Assembly (NCBI RefSeq): GCF_027579695.1
Contig: NC_083571.1
Span: 49,462,390-49,526,389 of the forward strand
DNA from: Neoarius graeffei
Taxonomy: Eukaryota; Chordata; Actinopteri; Siluriformes; Ariidae
Length of the DNA: 64,000 nucleotides
Direction: 5' to 3'
Below, in pieces: positions 54,326 through 64,000 of this stretch (its first letter is position 1; each line of letters opens with the position of its first letter). A model generated the notes under the pieces. The model saw only the letters and a list, made by a program, of their open reading frames with translations. It was not told the DNA's origin and did no database searches. Both the position numbers and the translations under genes were made by a program.

Positions 54326-54702
54326 GGCGGCACGGTGGTGTAGTGGTTAGCGCTGTCGCCTCACAGCAAGAAGGTCCTGGGTTCGAGCCCCGGGGCCGGC
54401 GAGGGCCTTTCTGTGCGGAGTTTGCATGTTCTCCCCGTGTCCACGTGGGTTTCCTCCGGGTGCTCCGGTTTCCCCCACAGTCCAAAGACATGCAGGTTAG
54501 GTTAACTGGTGACTCTAAATTGACCGTAGGTGTGAATGTGAGTGTGAATGGTTGTCTGTGTCTATGTGTCAGCCCTGTGATGACCTGGCGACTTGTCCAG
54601 GGTGTACCCTGCCTTTCGCCCGTAGTCAGCTGGGATAGGCTCCAGCTTGCCTGCGACCCTGTAGAAGGATAAAGCGGCTAGAGATAATGAGATGAGAATG
54701 AA
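54326..54702 (+). mobile_element. GGCGGCAC-family SINE, full length with target duplication
   Basis: Best-preserved copy: head GGCGGCACGGTGGTGTAGTG to tail GAGATAATGAGATGAG. TGTTATACTGCA (12 bp) lies at 54314-54325 and 54703-54714. Confidence 0.95.
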
Positions 54703-55061
54703 TGTTATACTGCAGATGTGCTGACACATCATAATCAATAGTTACTAACAGACCCGTTGCAACAAGGTAGGCAGACTTGGCAATTGCCTAGGGCCCCAGC
54801 CCTCGAAGGGCCCCCGCTGCCGAACGACTGGTTATGTATTCAATAGCAATGACAACTTTTTGAGCGCGGCAGCGCAGCGCCTAATAACACTTGTTGAAAT
54901 ACCCTAGTTCCAAGGGGGGCCCCTAATGCACAACAGCGCCTCCCTACATGCTTTGGCCGAAAAGTGCAATGACAGTCTGTTGTCAACCCCTCAATGCCCA
55001 TCTCCATCCAGTCAAGTGGTTGCAGAGCTCCGCGGCAAAAAAAAAAAAAAAACAATCAAAT

Positions 55062-55140
55062 ATGAAGCAAAATTACCCCTCAGGGAGCCAGAAGAGAAAG
55101 AAGAAAAGGGAAGAGGAAGACAGAAAAAAACAAGACACAG
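55062..55140 (+). pseudogene. hAT transposase first exon
   Basis: ATG at 55062 starts MKQNYPSGSQKRKKKREEED and ends at CACAG|GTAAGT. A YxSGxxKRKKK start is typical of ZMYM1-like hAT transposases. It is followed after a very short gap by the C-terminal part. Confidence 0.7.
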
Positions 55141-55178
55141 GTAAGTGAGAATGTACACACTAGACTTGTACAGTAATT

Positions 55179-55408
55179 TAAGCATTGCACTACGTTTAAT
55201 TCTTACACTTCCTGTGCCAGTTGCCTCAAGTGAGAGGAGCTTTTCAGCTCTGAAGCTTATTAAGAACTATATGAGGTCCACCATGGGCCAAGAGAGGCTC
55301 TCCGGACTGGCACTGATGTCAATTGAATGTGATGTCCGCAGGTCTTTGGACATGGAGGGTATTGTGGCTGCCTTTGCTGAAGCCAAAGCCCGCAAGCAGC
55401 AGTTTTAG
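55179..55408 (+). pseudogene. hAT transposase C-terminal dimerisation domain
   Basis: The frame reads LPVPVASSERSFSALKLIK, then YMRSTMGQERLSGLAL, MSIECD and FAEAKARK, and stops at TAG. The ASSERSFS and RSTMxQERLxGLA blocks are the hAT dimerisation signature. The catalytic domain is absent from the element. Confidence 0.85.
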
Positions 55409-55617
55409 ACATTTTGCCCATGATTCTAGTTGTGTATTCTTAAATTTTTATGTGTTTTTCTATACCTTTTGCACTTTTCTGTGTGTGCTGGTTCTTATAA
55501 AGATTCTTATTCATGTTTGTAATCATTTAATCACCATTTGAAATTATTTCTACTTGTGTATATACTGCAAATATTTAGTGTTGTGTTATTTGCACATTTT
55601 ATATTACTTTGTCTTAT

Positions 55618-55673
<56 letters not shown>

Positions 55674-56044
55674 GGCGGCACGGTGGTGTAGTGGTTAGCG
55701 CTGTCGCCTCACAGCAAGAAGGTCCGGGTTCGAGCCCTGTGGCCGGCGAGGGCCTTTCTGTGCGGAGTTTGCATGTTCTCCCCGTGTCCGCGTGTGTTTC
55801 CTCCGGGTGCTCCGGTTTCCCCCACAGTCCAAAGACATGCAGGTTAGGTTAACTGGTGACTGTAAATTGACCGTAGGTGTGAATGTGAGTGTGAATGGTT
55901 GTCTGTGTCTATGTGTCAGCCCTGTGATGACCTGGTGACTTGTCCAGGGTGTACCCCACCTTTCGCCCATAGTCAGCTGGGAGAGGCTCCAGCTTGCCTG
56001 CGACCCTGTAGAACAGGATAAAGCGGCTAGAGATAATGAGATGA
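55674..56044 (+). mobile_element. GGCGGCAC-family SINE between TA arrays
   Basis: Full-length forward copy with TA arrays before (55625-55672) and after (56045-56067). It is nested in the hAT. Confidence 0.93.
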
Positions 56045-56312
56045 TATATATATATATATATATATACAGTATATATGTGTGTGTGTGTATTTTGTCTATT
56101 CTTGTGTTTAACTGGGTTTGATAATTATTTATAATAATGTAAAGAGTTCATTTATTAAGTAAAAATCGTAAGAATGATTACAATATGTGTGATGTTTATT
56201 TATTAAGTCTTCAGTGGGTAGGTGGCCTTTCGTCGAGGGGGGGATAATTATGGGCCCCAGATCCCCCTTTGCCTAGGGCCCCCAAATAGCTTGAAACGGG
56301 CCTGGTTACTAA

Positions 56313-57367
56313 TTATATCTACATCTAAGAAGTAGTGAAGTAACTATTTGATTTCTAGAGTTTTCTAGGTATCACAATCAGGAAACAAGGAAAGGGCTTC
56401 TGCTAGAAATCTGCAGAGCCATCAGGTATCTGTTACTGGAAATTCATCTTTAGAGCTTCTGCTTGTTTTTGCTTCCCTGAACATCCGGGGTCTATTTTGT
56501 ATCATATGCAATAGCACTTACAATCATACCAATCAGTTTACCTACTGATTTTAACTATATTTTCTGGTCTTATCATAGTTTTACTGTAACACATTACTTA
56601 AGGGCAGTGTTCATAAGGCTATATCACACCTCCGTAAGCCCTTTATGACATAAATGACATACATTTGCTTTGAGTGTGATATGAACAGGCATTAACTCTC
56701 ATAAGGACCGATTTTATCACCTTTTGTTGTAAAATGGATGTGATTACTGGGTCACATGATGAAGATTTTTCTGTCTAACATTTGAACATCATGGGTTTGG
56801 CTTAGTTTCAAACAAAAGTGTACTTTAAACTCCACATTTAACTTTCAATCACATTTGATCTGGTTTTTTTAATCTTAAATCTTGAAAGTACAGCTAATCT
56901 AACAACAGAGTAATAGTAATTTTATGTAGTTAACATTCTATTATACATTTTTTAACAATTACAATTATCTAATGTGTCTGTGGTTAATAACAGTTCAATA
57001 AAGCAAACAGTCATATATGAATTATGCATAACGTTCAAATTTTTAAGCTTAAAAATTACTGTATGTTTCTGATGAATGATTGTCTACAAAGGTATGTGCT
57101 GGTTCACTGAAGAGTTTGTATTTCTCTTGAGCAATGTACAAATCCTCCTTTTGTTTTGTCATGCATGACCGAGCCCATGTACTCTCATACTTTCGTCATT
57201 GCTGTTCTAAAACACTACTGTATATTCTACAATGGTTCACAATGTTCTATACTATTTTTACTCTTTTAGTCATTGAATCGTCATCTTGCCTGAATGTCTA
57301 TCAGTCAAAATCCTTCCCATGCCACATCACTGATCTCTATTTCAGTAGCCCTCAGCCTCTCACCTAT
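56313..57367. other. No recognisable feature
   Basis: AT-rich sequence in which I looked for further exons of the CARD gene and found none that I could support. Confidence 0.4.
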
Positions 57368-57368
57368 T

Positions 57369-57486
57369 ACAACCCCAATTCCAAAAAGTTGGGACACTGT
57401 GTAAAATGTAAATAAAAACAGAATGCAATGATTTGCAAATTTCATAAACCCATATATTTTTCACAATAGATCATGGACAATATATA
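57369..57486. mobile_element. Tc1 end fragment at the duplication breakpoint
   Basis: ACAACCCCAATTCCAAAAAG, then GTAAATAAAAACAGAATGC and GATTTGCAAATTTCAT: the end of a Tc1 family also seen at 19650-19820. The duplicated block begins directly after it. Confidence 0.75.
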
Positions 57487-57550
57487 TCCATTTTTCTTGC
57501 CTATGGTTCACGGTGAAGGGCTTCAGCCTTTTTAACTGTACCCTCCTATT

Positions 57551-58020
57551 CGGGGCTTTACATTAACTTTTTTGCTCACCGGCCACTGTGGCTAGTGATT
57601 TTCCTGAGTCACTAGCCATTCAGCCTTTTCACTAGCCACAATTTTGTTGCTAGGAAATTGCAGTTCTTTCTTCACCGTGATACGTTAAAATTCGGAAGAT
57701 CTAGATTTAATTATGAATGGCAGCATATAATGTATCTCTACAGTAGCACTCAAGTATTCAGTGGTGTTAAGGTAGCTCCCTATATGAAAACATGCAACCA
57801 GTTCAGACAAAAATATAAATAGAGTATTCTGTTTATTGAACTCAAATTCAAGCCCCTTACAATGTGAAATATCGTATAATATGAAAAATAACATTCAGTA
57901 CAACTGAACTGATTCTAATATTAAAAGTCCAATTCAAAACATTTATCATTAAAAACACTTGATGTTTTGATATGCAAGTATTATGTGTATTATCAAGTAT
58001 TATTATGTATTATCTATTAA

Positions 58021-58071
<51 letters not shown>

Positions 58072-60418
58072 CTTGTATAGAGAGAGACATTAAATGTCCT
58101 CATTACATTCATCATCAGATGAGTCTGAATGGTCCATGAAAAATGGTCTTCGTGACCTGAGGCTTCCAGCAGGCCATAAGTTGATAGCTGGGGCGGGATC
58201 AACTTCTTTACAATCGCGTGAACGTTTCTAAACAGCAGCTCCATCCTCTCCAGCTCAGCCGACTTCATGACAGCCAGGGACTGAAAGCAATGCTGTCCTG
58301 TAGTGAACTAGCCATCTTTGCCTGTTTTGATGTTATAGTACCGATGTGTGCATTTGCCTTTTCGTGGTCCTTTATAGTTTTGAGTTTAAAATTACTGGTG
58401 CCTGTCTTTGCCAGACTTTCTACAGTCTTCGCAGTACATGATATTTTCGGTTTTGCTATGAACTAGCCAATCTCGCCCTAACTTCCATTTGTCATTGAAC
58501 TGTCTTATCTTCCTATTAGCGTCTTGTTCATCTCCATAGCCGTAGCCAGCTATGAGGCCACCGAGGTCCAGACCTCGGTCATTTTTAAGAGCTGAAAATA
58601 CATTTGTACGCTAAATATTCAACTGGGTAAAAAAATTAAGAATAACATTAAAACGTCTCCGTAAAAAGTGCATTGTTAATTATGTTAAACGTTGATTCTG
58701 TCTTCTGTGTGTGTTTGGTGCGCGCGGCTCTGAGACCAAGAACACCAAAGCAAATGAGCGCGCGACTCGGGGGAGGAATGCAGTGCAGGAGACACGGAGT
58801 TTCCATGGTAACCATCAACGCACTTTCATGAAGCTGTTAAATTTACATTTTCGAAGCAGCGCAGTTGTAGCCTACCTTGTTTGTGATTTTAAAAATAAAT
58901 CATTTGATAAGCCAAAGCAATAGAGTGGAAAGTTTCAACTTATGTTTGCCTTGGATAACTTTGCCTAAAACATGGTGGTGTATACTGATTTTTTTCCCAG
59001 AATTTTTTTTTTTTGTGTAGGTGTAACAGATGCCAGATTGTTAATGTATCTTATGCTTAGTTTACATGTACCCGGGTATGTATAGAAATGGATAACCCCG
59101 CCTCTCTGTTTTCAAAAATATCCACGATTACACCAGACCGTTCTCCAAAATATCTGCATTTACACGGATCCGCATAGATAAGCGGCTAAGCGCTATTATG
59201 AGCATGCCAAACATATAGGTGGCAGTATAAGGAGATGTATAAAGCCATATTAGCCTATCAGAATCGTGAAAATACAAATGACATGATGACGGTGACATTG
59301 GTAAGCAGCAAGTCTTTGTCTTGGTGGGAGGAAAAGTGCCTGAAAAACTGCGACCCTCCTCGCAGTCCTTCTCCTCTGCTCCTCATAAAGAAGTTGTAGT
59401 CCTATTTGCAAATGCAAACAAACCAAAAGTGTTTGCAAATATGTAAAAAGGACAACCACCCGTGTTGCATCCATGAGACCATCAAACCAAAATATCGAGC
59501 GCCTGACACAAATATTGTTCTGTGACGCATATCGTGACGTCGGGAAAACCTAAAACTCCTTTTTCTACTATTTACACGCAGGCATGAAAATGGAGTTTTC
59601 AGAAGTCTCCACTTTGCCCGGAGTTTTCAAAGATATCCGTTTTCAGTGACTGAAACCTCCGTTTATGTGTAAATGAGAGGTGCAACCGCATAAATAAATA
59701 TGTGTCTTCATAGATATCCGGCTATGTGTAAACGGGGTACTTAGTTCCATAGGCTACATGGTTAGGGTATCTTTTGTCCTCATTGCTTGGGCCAGATCAA
59801 ACCATTAAAAAAGCTTAAATTATTCTTACTCTTGCCACATACATGATTTTTTTCAAAACTGATGATATTCAGTTCAAACACCATTAAAAGTGATTTCAGG
59901 AATAGAGCTCTTGTGTGATGTGTAATTCACCCCTCTCATTTAAATATGGCGAAAATTTTCGGCGCGCGTTTTGCGCATCACGGACCTCTGTGATTTTAAA
60001 ATGCTGCTCCGGCCCTGCTCATCTCTGCCCCTTTTTCCCTGAGCAGCAGGGTTTGAAACTCCAGCTATATGCCGCCACATAGTGCGCTTGTCAGTCGTCA
60101 GCAACTTTGTTGCTTCGTTCATTAACCGCAGGTTACCGTATCACTGATTTTATCTGAGCCATTAACGAGCGTTCTAAACAATTCTAACATGTTGTCAAAA
60201 TGTTTATGCAGGTGCTCATGGGAGCTGTAGGCGCGTAATATTACATTGCAATGCGTTTATTATATCAGATGCCTTCAGAGAAAACTACAATTAAAATATA
60301 TTGTCATGCCACAGAATAAACCACCCGCCAAAGTGGCTAGTGGGACTAAAGTTATTACTCACCAAAGCCGAATTTTACCCGCATTTGGCGGGTGGGCGGG
60401 TGCTAATGTAAAGCCCTG
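57551..60418. mobile_element. hAT transposon, copy 2
   Basis: Same element as 39722-42591, with CTCCTATT at 57543-57550 and 60419-60426. It was copied by the segmental duplication and not by transposition, because the flanks match too. Confidence 0.92.
59060..59740. mobile_element. PIF/Harbinger-like element, copy 2
   Basis: Counterpart of 41232-41913 with the same CTTAG flanks, one base shorter. Confidence 0.65.
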
Positions 60419-61580
60419 CTCCTATTCTCTGCAAAGTACCCTTTTATTCCCCTAAACTTTGAGACCACTGTTACAGAGGGAAAGTGCGTTCCACTGAGCT
60501 CTAGCGCCGGGCCATTTCCAGGAAATAAGAGTTTGGGTCATGGCGACAGTGTGTGTACTGTATGTCAGCCTCGGTTCGGAGGTTTCAGTTTTGAAAACTG
60601 TAAGAGGTAAGAGTAGAATAATATAAAGTACAGACACTTGGCATATTTTACTTCTGTGATTTTTAAATAGTTCATTTTTGGATTATGCTTCATTTTTGTG
60701 GCTACTACCTCATAGAGTAAATATATATGCTATATTTACTGTATGGACATGGGATCAGAAAACTATCTTATTTATAAGCAGTAGCCACATGTACCCATAG
60801 GGGATCTTTTTTTTTTTGCGATATCTTCATTCATATTCATCATAAGTGCTACCAGGCAAGGTTTGTTTTGCCTGACAACACTTGTTTTTTTCTGTGATAA
60901 TCAGGAGTGAGCCACAGTGTGTCTTATTGTTGTTCTCATTGTTCAGTTTAGTAATTTCTTATTGTGTAATCATGAGTTTTAGTTATTTCATATTTTGCAA
61001 ATTGATTGTTCATTTTCTGGTTGATACTGAGCAGTGTAATATGTTTGTTATTATATAACTTGAAATGAAGTTACTGATTTAACACTTCTGTCACCTTGTT
61101 TTTTAGATTTATCTAAGATATATAAATTTGGCAGTGAAAGGGTTTAAAAACAATACCACTAAACATTTTGCAGTGATGTAATATGCTGTTATCAGTATTT
61201 TCTTACAGTAATGTGTCATTACTGTAAGAAAGCTATACAAATTTACAGTAAGGAAGTTGTACATATTAATGAATGAATTAATTAGTAACTATACATTTTT
61301 AAATAATTAAAGGAATTTTTCACAGTATAAACAGTGCTTTCATGATACAGTTGACTTCCTTCCTTTTCCCCAAATCCTCCATCATTGTATTGAGTTTGAA
61401 TTTTACCTTGTCTGCCTTAGGTTTTACCCCTGATAAAAGGCATAATAACGCTCAAGTGGGCACCTCTTGTTAGAACAAGCACAAGCTCAGGTGATTTATT
61501 TATTTTATTTTATTTCCTCCAGGTCCTCCAGTTTTTTGCTACCTCCCAAAAACATGCACAAAGCTGGACAAAAGTCCATG

Positions 61581-61948
61581 CATCCATCCATTATCTGTAA
61601 CCACTTATCCTGTGCAGGGTCACAGGCAAGCTGGAGCCTATCCCAGCTGACTATGGGAGAGAGGCGGGGTACACCCTGGACAAGTCTCCAGGTCATCACA
61701 GGGCTGACACATAGACACAGACAACCATTAATACTCACATTCACATACGGTCAATTTAGAGCCACCAGTTAACCTAACCTGCATGTCTTTGAACTGTGGG
61801 GGAAACCAGAGCACCCGGAGGAAACCCACGCGGACACGGGGAGAACATGCAAACTCCACACAGAAAGGCCCTCATCAGCCACTGGGCTCGAACCAAGAAC
61901 CTTCTTGCTGTGAGGCGACAGTGCTAACCACTACACCACCGCGCCACC
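61581..61948 (-). mobile_element. GGCGGCAC-family SINE, copy 2
   Basis: Counterpart of 43757-44124 inside the duplicated block. Confidence 0.9.
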
Positions 61949-62276
61949 TTATGAAGATCATGCTATATATAATAATAACACATCATCATCAAGTCAAAAT
62001 CGATGGAAAATTAGTAGAAATGAAAGAGGATTGTCTGAGACAAAAAAAAACCCAAACCAAACCAAACCAAACCCCAGAACATCAATTAAAAATATTACAA
62101 TTTCCAAATAAAATAAAAACAAAAATAAAGGACATAACTAGCAGATCACTCACATACTGTACTTTGGTGTAAAATAGAAAATAGAACAATTTAACACATG
62201 CAATTATAAAATGATCACACTGTAACTTTATTGTCTAACAGGTATAGATTATGAGTCTAAAAAGGCTTGTTATTTG

Positions 62277-63722
62277 ATTGATTGATTACTTTATTCTGAA
62301 AATGCAATAATCAAAATATCGTCATAAACAAACAGAATAGCGTAGCCACAAGGCAATAACATAACAATGTTCAGAAAGGATTAGGAAGAAGTAATAACAT
62401 CCAATCCTAGCCCTCTATACCACCGCTAATCAAATGTCACTTTCCACCATAATAAACTATATATACAAAAGAAAACAAAAGCAATAAACAAAAAAGAAAA
62501 CATACCAACATACCAAAACATACCGACATGGGTATATATATCGACCAAATCAAATCATATATACAGATACTTATGTTATGCATATAGACACACATACAAT
62601 ACATATATATACAGTACATACATATACACATACCTATAACTATACACTAAATACAAGAAGACCAGTCACAGACTTACTCTCAATTTCATCATCACCTATA
62701 TAGTCTGCCTGTCCTCATTCTCATATATTTTTATTAACATGTTTTTATATAATTTTTTTAAACAGTTTTATGTTGGTGCTATTTTTGAGTTCATTTTCCA
62801 GACCATTCCACAATTTCACCCCACAGACTGTTATGCACATACTTTTCATAGTTGTTCTAACATTTACTCTCTTAAAATTCATTTCCCCTCTCAGGTTATA
62901 CCCACCCTGCCTTTCCATAAACGTATTTTGTACCTCACCCGGAAGAAGGTTATGTCTTGCTTTATACATAATTTGTGCAGTCTTGTGTTTAACCAGATCC
63001 GTGAATTTCAGAGTGTGTGCTTTTACGAATAATGCGTTTGTATGCTCAAGATATCCCGTATTATTGACAATTCTTATTGCTCTTTTTTGTAATGTGCATA
63101 ACGGCTGCAGGTTAGATTTGTAGGTATTACCCCATATCTCCACACAGTAGCTCAGATATGGAAGTATGAGTGCATTATACAGAGTATGTAGTGATTTATA
63201 GTCCAGAATGTGTCTTGATTTCCCCAAAATTGCAGTAATCTTTGCTATTTTTGCTTTAACATGATTAATATGCGGTTTCCAGCAGACTTTATGATCAACA
63301 ATCACACCCAGAAATTTTATTTCATAAACTCTTTCTATGGTTATGTTGTCAATTTTCAATTCAACTTGAGGGTTCGACTTATATTTTCCAAATAGCATAA
63401 TCTTTGTTTTACTCAAATTCAATGACAATTTGTTTACGTTAAACCACCTTTTTAATTTATTCATTTCGGTTGTGATTGTTTCCATAAGCTGCTGTGCATT
63501 GTCCCCAGCGCAAAAGATGTTTGTATCATCGGCAAATAATATGCATTTCATTATATTTGATACATTACATAAATCATTAATGTACAATATAAACAGTTTA
63601 GGACCTAAGACAGACCCTTGTGGTACTCCACATGTTATGGGCAAATAACATGTTATGGTTATATCATCAACGTAATTTACAAAGATCAGTTGAACAACAA
63701 GAGCTTTTGTCATTTACTGGCA
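62277..63722 (-). mobile_element. 5'-truncated LINE, copy 2
   Basis: Counterpart of 44436-45880, including the (AATC)n tail. Confidence 0.75.
62745..63713 (-). CDS. LINE reverse transcriptase fragment, copy 2
   Basis: 322 residues, the same length as the frame at 44904-45872. FADD and GVPQGS motifs are intact. The one visible difference is Asn for Ser before IMKCILFADD. Confidence 0.8.
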   Translation of the reverse strand: MTKALVVQLIFVNYVDDITITCYLPITCGVPQGSVLGPKLFILYINDLCNVSNIMKCILFADDTNIFCAGDNAQQLMETITTEMNKLKRWFNVNKLSLNLSKTKIMLFGKYKSNPQVELKIDNITIERVYEIKFLGVIVDHKVCWKPHINHVKAKIAKITAILGKSRHILDYKSLHTLYNALILPYLSYCVEIWGNTYKSNLQPLCTLQKRAIRIVNNTGYLEHTNALFVKAHTLKFTDLVKHKTAQIMYKARHNLLPGEVQNTFMERQGGYNLRGEMNFKRVNVRTTMKSMCITVCGVKLWNGLENELKNSTNIKLFKKII

Positions 63723-63817
63723 CCAAGTAGCTGTTGTTATTCCAATGTTAGTCCAGTCCTTTTGTGCTCTTCTCTTCCAGTGGGAAAATAAGAATTCACA
63801 TCCTCCTTCATCTCATT

Positions 63818-64000
63818 TCACTTTCTTGAATTTTTTTTGAGTTCGTGTTTCATTTCAAGGACCTGACTCAGCTCCTGATCCAGCTCTGCTTGCTGTTCTT
63901 TTAAAAGTTCCCACTGTCTCCTCAGCTCCTCCTTCTCTTTTTCCACTTGCTTTTCTTTACTTTCCAGCTCTCTCCACCTCTCTTCTAGATTGTGCTCATT
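63818..64000 (-). CDS. CARD-type gene, last exon copy 2 (cut by window end)
   Basis: The visible 183 nt are identical by eye to the corresponding part of 45977-46224, with the stop at 63818-63820. It should be the last exon of a second, tandem CARD gene lying to the right, in the same orientation. Its own CARD exons are outside the window. Confidence 0.65.
   Translation of the reverse strand, partial: NEHNLEERWRELESKEKQVEKEKEELRRQWELLKEQQAELDQELSQVLEMKHELKKNSRK

Larger units (their letters stand above)
54749..56304 (+). mobile_element. hAT transposon, internally deleted, with a SINE inside
   Basis: Ends CAGACCCGTTGCAAC and inverse TTGAAACGGGCCTG. A perfect 8-bp duplication GTTACTAA lies at 54741-54748 and 56305-56312. 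It keeps the first transposase exon and the C-terminal domain and lacks the middle. A SINE and TA arrays lie at 55625-56070. Confidence 0.94.
57487..64000. repeat. Segmental duplication, copy 2 (continues past the window)
   Basis: Direct repeat of 39657-46159. The first base of the hAT end differs (CAGGGC to CGGGGC), and other changes are sparse. Component order and internal target duplications are the same, so one ancestral block was copied with its transposons already in place. Confidence 0.95.

Noticed and set aside
54225-54491. Additional CARD gene exon near 54.3 kb on the minus strand
   Set aside because: The frame is the SINE at 54326-54702 read backwards; no splice sites or CARD motif.

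Overview
The window is teleost-fish-type nuclear DNA: spliced genes with GT/AG introns, very dense Tc1/hAT/piggyBac/Ty3 transposons, tRNA-derived SINEs of a GGCGGCAC-headed family and many (TA)n/(CA)n microsatellites. The species cannot be fixed from the sequence alone. Most of the 64 kb is mobile DNA, and only two host loci can be supported.

Layout. 1-11.1 kb: two Tc1 copies of one family (266-1867 with a long open transposase, and 6082-8028 broken by a SINE), the end of a third, a cluster of SINEs and TA arrays, and a second Tc1 family (9451-11030). 11.2-13.1 kb: a short inverted-repeat element and a decayed IS630-like transposase. 13.4-22.6 kb: a two-coding-exon secreted nuclease gene of the ENDOD1-like type (+ strand). 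Its 8.3-kb intron is filled with a hAT MITE, SINEs, a 2.4-kb hAT nested in a SINE, and a Tc1. 22.6-29.5 kb: SINE pieces and a nested pair of foldback elements. 29.5-37.6 kb: a Russian-doll insertion in which a piggyBac-like element holds a Tc1, which holds a complete Ty3/gypsy chromovirus-type retrotransposon with almost identical LTRs. A further hAT follows. 39.66-46.16 kb and 57.49-64.0 kb: two direct, nearly identical copies of a block of at least 6.5 kb, spaced about 17.83 kb apart. 45.98-53.92 kb: a minus-strand gene with two CARD exons and a coiled-coil last exon. The last exon lies in the duplicated block and reappears at the right edge of the window, which suggests a tandem CARD-gene family.

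How it works together. The retrotransposon shows, in its own sequence, a TATA box, a predicted start whose first 11 nt are complementary to the site just after the 5' LTR (Tf1/sushi-type self-priming), a canonical -1 frameshift heptamer with a following hairpin between gag and pol, and a purine tract before the 3' LTR. Its pol carries two in-frame stops. The hAT elements are internally deleted derivatives; three keep a first transposase exon with a splice donor, and two of these also keep the C-terminal dimerisation domain. The CARD exons all begin and end in phase 1 and join in frame, as expected for modular CARD duplication in an innate-immunity or cell-death gene. Function beyond that is inference.
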